Of a stretch of 7,104 bases of DNA, positions 1 through 6,024 are shown one piece after another (the stretch's first letter is position 1; every line of letters starts with the position of its first letter). This DNA comes from an uncultured Collinsella sp. (GTDB lineage Bacteria > Actinomycetota > Coriobacteriia > Coriobacteriales > Coriobacteriaceae): the NCBI GenBank assembly GCA_902478765.1, contig CABSMN010000052.1, forward strand, positions 1-7,104, in the 5' to 3' direction. Made by a program: the position numbers and the translations under genes. Below the pieces are notes generated by a model. That model was not told where the DNA came from, ran no database searches, and saw only the letters and a program-made list of their open reading frames with translations.

Positions 1-1943
1 GCGCCGCTGCGGCCACCGTTGCCACGAGCACCCTCGCGACGCTCGCCGCCACGGACGCCGCGCTCGTCACGCGAACCACGGCCTTCGCCGCCACGGCCAC
101 TGCGCTCGTCATTGCGACCGGAACGACGACGGTCACCCGAGCCGCGCTTGCCGCCGCGCGAACCGCGGCCCTCGTCCTCGCGCTCAACACGACGACGGCC
201 ACCACGGTCCTCGTCCTCGCGGCGACGGCGATGCGCCTCGCCCTGGAACTGCTTGGCACGGCGCTCGGCACGGTTGCCGCGTGGGGTCTGCTCGACGGCA
301 GCAGCACCCCCGCGCTCCTCGGCAGCTACCTCGCGGGCCACGCTCTCCACAGCCTCGTCCACGCGAGCCTGAACGCCCTCGCGCACGCGGGTCTTGCCGC
401 CGCGCTTGGGACGGCCCGGACGCTCGCCGTCGCTGCGGCGCTCGTCGCGACCGCGGTTGGAACGACCGGCAACATCGCCGTAATCGTCGCCGTTGCGCTT
501 GCCGTCGCGACGCGCCTGCTCAAGCTTCTTCTTGCTCTTGGACTTGCCGCGCTTGGTCTTCTTCTTCACCTTAAAGGCGGCAGGGTCGCGCTCGGGGTCA
601 ACCGCGGGCGGGTTGGGACCCACATGCAGGTCGCCGGCCCCGTAGATGTCGGCCGTCTTGTCCATGAGCTTCTCGATCTCGTAGAACTCATCGACATCCT
701 GCTCGGTCACAAACGTGATGGCCCACCCCAGCTCGCCGGCGCGGCCCGTACGGCCAATGCGGTGGATATAGTCGGTCGGCTCGGCCGGCACATCAAAGTT
801 CACGACGTAGCGCACGTCGCTGATGTCGATGCCGCGGGCGAGCACGTCGGTCGCCACCAGTACGTCGACGGTGCCGTCGCGGAAGGCCGAAAGCGCGCGC
901 TCGCGCTGCGCCTGGCTGCGGTTGCCGTGAATCGCGGCGGCCTTGATGCCCTTACGCTCCAAGCGACGGCAGCAGCTGTCGGCGCGGTGCTTGGTGCGCA
1001 TAAAGACGATAGTGCGCTCCGGGCCCTCCTTTTTGAGGAACTCGGGCAGCAGGTTGTTCTTGGCCTCGATGGACACCGGGAACACAAACTGGTCGACGGT
1101 GTCGGCGGTCGATGTAGCGGGCGCGATCTCCACGCGGGCCGGGTCGCTCACCAGGTCGGTGATCTCGCCCACGGCCTCCTCGTCGAGCGTAGCCGAGAAC
1201 AGCAGCGTCTGGCGCTCGGCCGGCGTCTCGCGCACGATGCGGCGGACGGCGGGTAAAAAGCCCATATCGAGCATGCGATCGGCCTCGTCGAGCACCAGCA
1301 CCTTGACCTCGTCCAGGTGGCAGGCGCCCTGCTCGATCAGGTCGACCAGACGGCCCGGCGTGGCGACCAGGATGTCGCAGCCGTACTTGAGCGCCGCGGT
1401 CTGGGGCTTGTAGCTCACGCCGCCCACGACGGTCACGGCAACATGGCCGGTAACGTCGGCGATCTTGCTCGCGACCTCGTCGATCTGCTGGGCAAGCTCG
1501 CGCGTGGGGGTGATGACGAGCATCAAGGGACCGCGACCGTTGCCCTCGGGCTTCTTGGCGCCGCGACGGCGGTTGCGGCCTCCGCGCTCGCGCACGGGCT
1601 TGGGCGGAGCGATGTGCTCCAGGTTGTTCATGGTCGGCAGCAAAAAGGCAGCCGTCTTGCCGGTGCCGGTCTGAGCGGCGGCAAGCAGGTCGCGGCCCTC
1701 GAGCACAACGGGAATCGAGCCAGCCTGGACAGGCGTGGGCGCCGTGTAGCCAAGGTTCTCGATGGCACGAAGCATCTCGTCCGAAAGTCCCAGCTCGTCA
1801 AAGGCGGGCAGGCTCTCGGTCGCGGACTCAACGGTCTCGGCGGCGCTGGCCTCGTCGGCAGCATCGAAGGCAGCCTGGGTCATGGCCTCGCGGGCCTCGT
1901 CCAGAATCTCGGCGTCCGTGACGTCGGATACAGAATTACGCAT
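1..1943 (-). CDS. DEAD-box ATP-dependent RNA helicase (RhlE/DeaD-like), 3' end beyond window
   Basis: This gene would unwind short RNA duplexes with ATP in the cytoplasm, typically in ribosome assembly, mRNA turnover or cold adaptation. Reading back from ATG at 1943 gives 647 codons with no stop, so the C-terminus lies outside the window. Core motifs in order: Q-motif region FDELGL (48-53) with Q73, motif I AQTGTGKT (90-97), PTRELA (146-151), TPGR (195-198), DEAD (219-222), SAT (250-252), ARGID (369-373), HRIGRTGRAG (394-403). The start is supported by AAGGAA at 1958-1953, 9 nt upstream. Two additions to the usual core stand out: a basic Arg/Gly insert at about 113-138 between motifs I and Ia, and a tail of roughly 190 or more residues after about 455, first Lys-rich and then Arg/Gly/Asp/Glu-rich, probably an RNA-binding disordered tail. 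The Q-motif and motif I region resembles RhlE more than other subfamilies, but I assign no symbol. The helicase call is very secure; the subfamily is not. Confidence 0.95.
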   Translation of the reverse strand, partial: MRNSVSDVTDAEILDEAREAMTQAAFDAADEASAAETVESATESLPAFDELGLSDEMLRAIENLGYTAPTPVQAGSIPVVLEGRDLLAAAQTGTGKTAAFLLPTMNNLEHIAPPKPVRERGGRNRRRGAKKPEGNGRGPLMLVITPTRELAQQIDEVASKIADVTGHVAVTVVGGVSYKPQTAALKYGCDILVATPGRLVDLIEQGACHLDEVKVLVLDEADRMLDMGFLPAVRRIVRETPAERQTLLFSATLDEEAVGEITDLVSDPARVEIAPATSTADTVDQFVFPVSIEAKNNLLPEFLKKEGPERTIVFMRTKHRADSCCRRLERKGIKAAAIHGNRSQAQRERALSAFRDGTVDVLVATDVLARGIDISDVRYVVNFDVPAEPTDYIHRIGRTGRAGELGWAITFVTEQDVDEFYEIEKLMDKTADIYGAGDLHVGPNPPAVDPERDPAAFKVKKKTKRGKSKSKKKLEQARRDGKRNGDDYGDVAGRSNRGRDERRSDGERPGRPKRGGKTRVREGVQARVDEAVESVAREVAAEERGGAAAVEQTPRGNRAERRAKQFQGEAHRRRREDEDRGGRRRVEREDEGRGSRGGKRGSGDRRRSGRNDERSGRGGEGRGSRDERGVRGGERREGARGNGGRSG

Positions 1944-2205
1944 ATGTTGTTGTTCCTTATCTGCACGCGTTATGGGCACGGCATGCGGCCGCGCGAGCGT
2001 GCTTGGTAGTGCGCTAATACATACAAAAACAGGTGCGCACAGAGAGGACGTTGCTCAGCACGCTGGCGATCGCTTTGGCAGCCCTATCACGCGCCGTCCA
2101 GACGCAGCGGCCCTAAGCGATGGAGCAGATTCGCCGCCGGTTAGTATACCCGCGCTTCGCATGCCCCCACGTAAACCACAGATGACGGGGCGGGCCCGGA
2201 CCGAT
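1944..2205. other. Helicase-side part of the divergent intergenic region (leader and possible promoter)
   Basis: No convincing gene is seen here. For the helicase on the minus strand this is the 5' leader and promoter region. A 6-bp inverted repeat, GTGCGC at 2009-2014 and GCGCAC at 2035-2040, brackets an AT-rich 20-nt stretch that could hold a minus-strand -10 box, but I find no good -35. A second distant pairing, ATCGCTT at 2069-2075 with AAGCGAT at 2115-2121, could fold in a long leader. Both are weak and short enough to be chance. Confidence 0.3.
1953..1958 (-). promoter_or_regulatory. Ribosome binding site of the DEAD-box helicase
   Basis: AAGGAA on the minus strand ends 9 nt before the ATG at 1943. 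It fixes the helicase start and makes the window edge the only incomplete end of the gene. Confidence 0.7.
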
Positions 2206-2264
2206 TGTCTCAATCTGTAACAATTACGGAGCAAAACCGGGTCTACATGTTACGGATCGAGACA
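2206..2264 (+). repeat. 59-bp dyad repeat, copy 1
   Basis: The left arm TGTCTCAATCTGTAACA (2206-2222) and right arm TGTTACGGATCGAGACA (2248-2264) are inverted copies, 15 of 17 positions matching, around a 25-bp centre (2223-2247). The centre begins ATTACGGAG and contains CAAAACCGG, so it shares sequence with copies 2 and 6. Twenty-two bp separate it from copy 2. Confidence 0.9.
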
Positions 2265-2286
2265 AACGGTCGGCACGGTTCACAAA

Positions 2287-2345
2287 CGTCTCAATCTGTA
2301 ACAGTTACGGAGCAAAATCGGTCCCAATTGTTATAGATCAAGACA
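2287..2345 (+). repeat. 59-bp dyad repeat, copy 2
   Basis: The left arm is 2287-2303 and the right arm TGTTATAGATCAAGACA is 2329-2345, with 13 of 17 positions matching (one difference is a G-T pair). The 25-bp centre starts GTTACGGAGCAAAA, nearly identical to copy 1. Copy 2 starts 81 bp after copy 1 and ends 66 bp before the TATAAT box of the FHA gene. Confidence 0.88.
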
Positions 2346-2410
2346 GAGGGGGATTTCCGTCCAGTCCAAACCAAATCTCTCGCTCTTCCTGCAATTTCGA
2401 ACATGTGGCC

Positions 2411-2416
2411 TATAAT
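2411..2416 (+). promoter_or_regulatory. Probable -10 box for the FHA-domain gene
   Basis: TATAAT matches the sigma-70 type -10 consensus exactly and lies 108 bp before the GTG start in a locally AT-richer stretch. The best -35 candidate, TTCCTG at about 2386-2391, is weak and 19 bp away, so the -35 is uncertain. A start near 2423 would leave a leader of about 100 nt. Confidence 0.5.
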
Positions 2417-2510
2417 GTTGCTTTGGTTACGCTACATATTGCGCAGCCATTTAATACGTCGCCCACCGGGGGCCATTAATTCCTATCGCCTTATTGGCCA
2501 GGAAGCAATC

Positions 2511-2518
2511 AAAGGAGG
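2511..2518 (+). promoter_or_regulatory. Ribosome binding site that sets the GTG start of the FHA gene
   Basis: AAAGGAGG ends 5 nt before GTG at 2524. The longer reading from TTG at 2494 would place this strong site inside the coding sequence and has no comparable site of its own, so GTG 2524 is the preferred start. Confidence 0.85.
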
Positions 2519-2523
2519 TATCC

Positions 2524-3486
2524 GTGGCAGCAGAGACGCCTTGCTCGGTCCTCTATAACGATATTCGCTCGTTCGGCGGTCTTAAACATCTCGAGATCGC
2601 CCGAATGCTCATCAATGGAAACTCTTATCTCGGCAGTACCCTGCTCGAGAAATGCTCTTCCAACCGCTCGTATCTCACCCGTTACATCGTCCATCGCGAG
2701 CCTGACCAGTGCGCGCCCGCCATCTACAGCGACTTTGCCGTCACCACGCTCAATCTTTCCGCGGCAATCTGCAGCAAGCTCGGCGGCGGCGAGTCCGCCT
2801 ATCAGGCAATCGCCGAGCACTATCGCGGCCCGGCCGCCAACGAAATGATGTCGGCTCTCGCCAGCTACAAGTTGGACAGCCGCCTATATGCAAATGCCCT
2901 CAATCACATCGACAACTTTGACGGCAATGCCGTGCGCGAGAAGAGTACGCTTTACCTTATGCTCTTTGTGGCAACGGGGGCGCTCGCCGACCCCATCCAA
3001 GGCGTGGCTACCGTCGAGCGCTTTTGCGACAGCAAGACAGGCGGGCACTTTGGCACCACCGAAACTACCGTCGGACGTGGCTTTACTGGCAGCCTGGAGC
3101 AGCCGCGCACCGTCGCCCCCAACCTCGGTCTGCTCAGGACACATGCCGACAACTGCGTTGACATGCAGATCCACCCCCTTACGCGTGACCCGCGCGGCAC
3201 GGTAATTGGGTCCTTGCCCAAAACCTCGCCCAGCATCACCGATGTAGGCGCCGACGCATCGCGCGAGCATCTCCGCATTTGGCTCGAAGGCGGACGCTGG
3301 TACGCCCAGGGCCTTGGGTCGACCAACGGCACAGTGCTCGAATCGGGTGCAGGCGACGGCGATATTGTGATTGAGCCGCCGCGCGACCAACGCGAGCCCG
3401 GCAAGATCTATCCCCCGGTGGAAATCGAAAACAGCGACAGGCTCCATCTGGGTCTCTATACGACATTCCTTGTCATTGTGGACTAG
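2524..3486 (+). CDS. FHA-domain protein with an unrecognised N-terminal region
   Basis: The product is 320 residues from GTG at 2524 to TAG at 3484-3486. FHA domains bind phosphothreonine peptides, so this is probably a cytoplasmic reader of Ser/Thr kinase output. The FHA fold covers about residues 222-319: VIGS (227-230) sits where the usual IGR is found, followed by SREH (246-249) and the STNG loop (266-269), ending in hydrophobic strands LGLYTTFLVIV. The arginine that usually contacts phosphate is replaced by Ser230, while Ser246, His249 and Asn268-Gly269 are kept. Residues 1-215 look mainly helical and soluble, with no signal peptide or membrane segment; I do not recognise the domain. The kinase gene follows 171 bp downstream on the same strand, which suggests a functional pair, although a terminator lies between. 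The FHA call is strong; phosphopeptide binding is inferred. Confidence 0.85.
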   Translation: MAAETPCSVLYNDIRSFGGLKHLEIARMLINGNSYLGSTLLEKCSSNRSYLTRYIVHREPDQCAPAIYSDFAVTTLNLSAAICSKLGGGESAYQAIAEHYRGPAANEMMSALASYKLDSRLYANALNHIDNFDGNAVREKSTLYLMLFVATGALADPIQGVATVERFCDSKTGGHFGTTETTVGRGFTGSLEQPRTVAPNLGLLRTHADNCVDMQIHPLTRDPRGTVIGSLPKTSPSITDVGADASREHLRIWLEGGRWYAQGLGSTNGTVLESGAGDGDIVIEPPRDQREPGKIYPPVEIENSDRLHLGLYTTFLVIVD

Positions 3487-3488
3487 CG

Positions 3489-3527
3489 CGGACGGCGATC
3501 GAAAGACGGCCGCCGTCCGTCTTTTGT
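3489..3527 (+). terminator. Intrinsic terminator after the FHA gene
   Basis: Just after the TAG, CGGACGGCG (3489-3497) can pair perfectly with CGCCGTCCG (3511-3519). Alternatively AAAGACGG (3502-3509) pairs with CCGTCTTT (3517-3524). Both run into the T-rich stretch TCTTTTGTCTT. The second form, with a 7-nt loop and A/T flanks, is a classic intrinsic terminator. The two stems are mutually exclusive. It should reduce readthrough into the kinase gene. Confidence 0.75.
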
Positions 3528-3541
3528 CTTCTACCTTCTGC

Positions 3542-3553
3542 GTCGTAAACGAC
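3542..3553. repeat. Short perfect palindrome GTCGT-AA-ACGAC
   Basis: This 12-bp dyad with a 2-bp centre lies between the terminator and the large inverted repeat, about 105 bp before the kinase start. It could be a regulator site, but it is short and may be chance. Confidence 0.35.
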
Positions 3554-3564
3554 AATACTCAGCG

Positions 3565-3625
3565 GTATACGTGGGCAGTGCGGTTATCATGGTACTTTAC
3601 CGATATCCGCACTGCTCACGTATAC
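3565..3625 (+). repeat. 61-bp near-perfect inverted repeat upstream of the kinase gene
   Basis: The arms GTATACGTGGGCAGTGCGG (3565-3583) and CCGCACTGCTCACGTATAC (3607-3625) match at 18 of 19 positions, and the exception is a G-T pair. As RNA every arm position can therefore pair. The 23-nt centre can extend the stem, TATC with GATA and GGTA with TACC around CTT, with a 2-nt bulge. It has no T tract, so it is not a standard terminator. It ends 32 bp before the kinase ATG and is unrelated in sequence to the 59-bp repeat. Possible roles are a leader hairpin, paired operator sites or an RNA-processing site. Confidence 0.85.
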
Positions 3626-3646
3626 GCGCGGCAACCCATGCCAGAC

Positions 3647-3652
3647 AAAGGA
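3647..3652 (+). promoter_or_regulatory. Ribosome binding site that sets the ATG start of the kinase
   Basis: AAAGGA ends 5 nt before ATG at 3658. The in-frame GTG at 3571 would give 29 extra residues encoded almost wholly by the inverted repeat, and it lacks a ribosome binding site. Confidence 0.8.
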
Positions 3653-3657
3653 ACGCC

Positions 3658-5742
3658 ATGGATACTACCGATAGCGCCTATGGCGACAAACTCATCCGTC
3701 TCGACACGTTCGATACCGCCGTGGCAGTCGACCCCAGTGCCGAGGACGACGCCAAGCGCCGGTTTATGACGCTTATTCTTCAGACGGCATACCGTGACGG
3801 CGGCAATATCGGGCACGTGCTGCGCGCGACCAACACGAGCGGCGAGGTCTTTGCCGTCAAGCTGCTCAAGGACAACGCCATCCTTTCCGACCAGACGCCC
3901 GATCGCTCTGCCGAGCAAGCGGCTGCGCACCTGGCCAGCACCGCCGCGCTGTTCGAGGAGTACCGTCATCTGTGTACCGTCTCGCACCTGCGCGGATTTC
4001 CGCGCGTCTATGGCTACGGATCGTGCGAGAACGACCCGCTCATCCTCATGGAGTGGGTCGAGGGCACCTCGCTCAAGCAGGCGCTGCCCTTGCTTCCGCA
4101 CGACGCCTCGGGCGGGCTGACCACCCAGATGGTCGCCGCCGTCGGAAACGCCGTACTTCGCGCGCTCTTGATGACCCAAGGCCTCGTGAATCCGGTCATC
4201 CATCGCGACCTGTCGCCTGCCAATATCATGTTCCGCACCACCAGCCGAACGCTCGAGCAGCAGATTGCCGATTGCTCCTTTGACCCCTGCCTCATCGACA
4301 TGGGCTCCGCGACCATGGCCCTCGGCGACGACACGATCACCCGGCGCGCCGACATCTGGCGCTTTGCCACGCCCGCATACGCCGCGCCCGAAATGCTCAC
4401 GCAGGATATCGAAGGCATCGCGGCCCTTCGCCGCTCGCCCGCGATCGACGTCTATGCGCTTTCGAGCATTCTGTACCAGCTCTACAGCGGTCGCAAGCCG
4501 TTCGATGTTGAGTCGACGGGTGCCGCGGCGACCGGCTCGTTCTACCTCATAAAGACCAAGACCAAGCCGGCGCCGCTCGAGCCGCGCTGCGAGGGCGACA
4601 AAGCGCTTGTCCAGATCATCATGAAAGGCATTTCGGTCGAACAGGGCGATCGCCCTACCGAGCAGCAGATGCTCGAGGTGCTCTCGACATACCTCCCCGC
4701 TGCAGAATCTGAGGACCGCGAGGGTGCAGGAGACGAGGCCGCAATTGATATCGATTCTGGCACGCACCTTAAGGTCGACGTCGCCGGCGAGCGCGCGCGA
4801 GAGATCCTGGAGCAGGCCCGGCACGACGCCATGACCCGCCGTCGCTTTATTATCGGCGGCGTCGTTGCGGTCGTTGCGGGGCTCGGCGTCGTTGGCGCGG
4901 CAACCCATGGCTTTGGCATCCCCGACTACCTGGACGGCATCCGCGGTTCGCTTGACGACTACACTTGGGACCAGCTGCAGGAGATTTCGCTCAAGATTAA
5001 GGCCGCCGAGACCCGTAGCGAGGCACGCGAGATTGCCAAGCGCTACCACCTGCTCGACGCTGATGGGCATATCCCCTATCCGTGCACTAAGCGTGTGAAG
5101 CTCGCCAACGGGCTGGAGGTCGGCGCTCAGCTTGTGGGCATCCGCCACGACGAACTTCTGGACGGTACAGGCAAGGCCGGACTGACGTTTATGTTCGATG
5201 CGGGTATTGCCGAGCGCAACGCTGCGGCTGAACCGCCGAGCGCCGGCTGGGCAGATTGCGAGCTGCGGGAATGGCTCAACGGCGACGGCCTTAAGCTGCT
5301 GCCCAACGAGTTGCGCGCACTCATCAAATCCGTCAAAAAGATCTCAAATAACGTTGGCGCCGCCAACAGTGCATCGTGTCTGAGCGAGTTGCCCGCAACC
5401 CTTTGGCTGCCCGCCATGGTCGAGCTGTGCGGTACGCAACCGCCCGATTCGTTTGCCGAGGACTATCACTACCTGGCAGACATCTACAACGGCGAGGGCA
5501 AGGAGTACCAACTCTTCCGCGAGCTCAAGGTGAGCCCGTATTCCACGAACGAGACGATGGTCCGCCAGTGGAAGGGCAAGGACACTTGTTGGTGGGAGCG
5601 CACGGTGAGCCCCGACACATCGGAGAGCGAAGGCACGCTCTATATGAACCGCGTGGGGCACGACGGCGACGTCTTTACGTACGCAACGCCTGCGGAAAAG
5701 CCAAGCAAGCGAACCTGCGTGATCCCCGGGTTCTGCATCTAG
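3658..5742 (+). CDS. Membrane-anchored Hanks-type Ser/Thr kinase with C-terminal DUF6273-like domain
   Basis: The 694-residue product should phosphorylate Ser/Thr residues of cytoplasmic proteins. The kinase domain spans about 40-345: a degenerate glycine loop GGNIGHV (48-54), AVK with Lys68, helix-C Glu at 100 or 101, HRDLSPAN (182-189) with Asp184 and Asn189, DMG (214-216) in place of DFG, APE (243-245) and Asp264. All catalytic residues are present. An acidic, charged linker leads to TRRRFIIGG (393-401) and one hydrophobic helix at about 397-415; the three arginines favour a cytoplasmic kinase and an outer C-terminus. Residues about 470-694 resemble DUF6273 (DCELREWLN at 533-541, CWWER at 644-648, final CVIPGFCI) and contain several cysteines; this part may sense something outside the cell or bind the wall. 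The FHA protein upstream is a likely partner or substrate; no phosphatase gene is in the window. Kinase and membrane helix are secure, the DUF6273 assignment less so. Confidence 0.92.
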   Translation: MDTTDSAYGDKLIRLDTFDTAVAVDPSAEDDAKRRFMTLILQTAYRDGGNIGHVLRATNTSGEVFAVKLLKDNAILSDQTPDRSAEQAAAHLASTAALFEEYRHLCTVSHLRGFPRVYGYGSCENDPLILMEWVEGTSLKQALPLLPHDASGGLTTQMVAAVGNAVLRALLMTQGLVNPVIHRDLSPANIMFRTTSRTLEQQIADCSFDPCLIDMGSATMALGDDTITRRADIWRFATPAYAAPEMLTQDIEGIAALRRSPAIDVYALSSILYQLYSGRKPFDVESTGAAATGSFYLIKTKTKPAPLEPRCEGDKALVQIIMKGISVEQGDRPTEQQMLEVLSTYLPAAESEDREGAGDEAAIDIDSGTHLKVDVAGERAREILEQARHDAMTRRRFIIGGVVAVVAGLGVVGAATHGFGIPDYLDGIRGSLDDYTWDQLQEISLKIKAAETRSEAREIAKRYHLLDADGHIPYPCTKRVKLANGLEVGAQLVGIRHDELLDGTGKAGLTFMFDAGIAERNAAAEPPSAGWADCELREWLNGDGLKLLPNELRALIKSVKKISNNVGAANSASCLSELPATLWLPAMVELCGTQPPDSFAEDYHYLADIYNGEGKEYQLFRELKVSPYSTNETMVRQWKGKDTCWWERTVSPDTSESEGTLYMNRVGHDGDVFTYATPAEKPSKRTCVIPGFCI

Positions 5743-5783
5743 GGAGCGGGCGTCTTGCCGTGACGGGACCCCTCCCCGGCAAT
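5743..5783 (+). other. Spacer between kinase stop and repeat array
   Basis: This is a short GC-rich stretch. TGCCG (5756-5760) can pair with CGGCA (5777-5781), but there is no T tract, so I do not call a terminator. No other terminator is obvious after the kinase; the repeat hairpins that follow may take that role. Confidence 0.4.
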
Positions 5784-5842
5784 TGTCTCGTTCTGTAACA
5801 CTAGCTCGGCAGATACAGATCTAGATGTTACAGAACGAGACA
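5784..5842 (+). repeat. 59-bp dyad repeat, copy 3 (perfect stem)
   Basis: The left arm TGTCTCGTTCTGTAACA (5784-5800) and right arm TGTTACAGAACGAGACA (5826-5842) match at 17 of 17 positions around 25 bp. Arm positions 7 and 8 are GT instead of the family's AA, and the opposite arm has the matching change. The centre diverges at its left end but keeps CTAGA at its right end. Confidence 0.92.
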
Positions 5843-5863
5843 AAACCCAACCCCGCGAGACAA

Positions 5864-5922
5864 CATCTCAATCTGTAACAGTAAGGGGTCAAAAAACTCT
5901 CTAGATGTTACAGATCAAGACA
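5864..5922 (+). repeat. 59-bp dyad repeat, copy 4
   Basis: The left arm CATCTCAATCTGTAACA (5864-5880) and right arm TGTTACAGATCAAGACA (5906-5922) match at 13 of 17 positions, with the inner nine bases intact. The centre is 25 bp, starts GTAAGGGGTCAAAAAA and ends CTAGA. It starts 80 bp after copy 3. Confidence 0.88.
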
Positions 5923-5944
5923 TTTGAGTTGACCGCGGACGCTC

Positions 5945-6003
5945 TGTCTCGATCTGTAACAGTTAGAGGTCATATTTGCTGCTAGATGTTACAGATTGAG
6001 ACA
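5945..6003 (+). repeat. 59-bp dyad repeat, copy 5
   Basis: The left arm TGTCTCGATCTGTAACA (5945-5961) and right arm TGTTACAGATTGAGACA (5987-6003) match at 16 of 17 positions; the difference is a G-T pair. The 25-bp centre starts GTTAGAGGTCA and ends CTAGA. It starts 81 bp after copy 4. Confidence 0.92.
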
Positions 6004-6024
6004 TTAAGTTTCCCGTCAACTGTT

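Noticed and set aside
231..1256. 341-codon open frame on the plus strand opposite the helicase
   Set aside because: It is antisense to helicase motifs DEAD, SAT and HRIGRTGRAG, is low-complexity Ala/Leu/Gly-rich, and has no supporting start signal.
2041..2205. tRNA or other structured RNA gene before repeat copy 1
   Set aside because: Scattered short pairings such as ATCGCTT with AAGCGAT do not make a cloverleaf, and no anticodon or T-loop motif is seen.
2206..2345. Independent MITE insertions
   Set aside because: No target-site duplication is visible beside any copy, and the regular 80-81 bp period does not fit independent insertion. A mobile origin is not excluded, but nothing here shows it.
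2884..3555. 223-codon minus-strand frame over the FHA gene
   Set aside because: It overlaps the FHA motifs SREH and STNG on the plus strand, has no known domain and runs through the terminator.
3571..3657. N-terminal extension of the kinase from GTG 3571
   Set aside because: These 29 codons would be made almost wholly from the inverted repeat, there is no ribosome binding site for the GTG, and ATG 3658 has AAAGGA at good spacing.
3616..5148. 510-codon open frame on the minus strand opposite the kinase gene
   Set aside because: The plus strand here encodes a clear kinase with all catalytic motifs. In GC-rich genes the opposite strand often stays open by codon bias. The translated frame shows no recognisable domain and no convincing ribosome binding site.
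5784..5842. Intrinsic terminator formed by repeat copy 3
   Set aside because: The stem is long and perfect but is followed by CAAAACCC rather than a T tract, and the 25-nt loop is large. It could still slow polymerase, but it is not a standard terminator.
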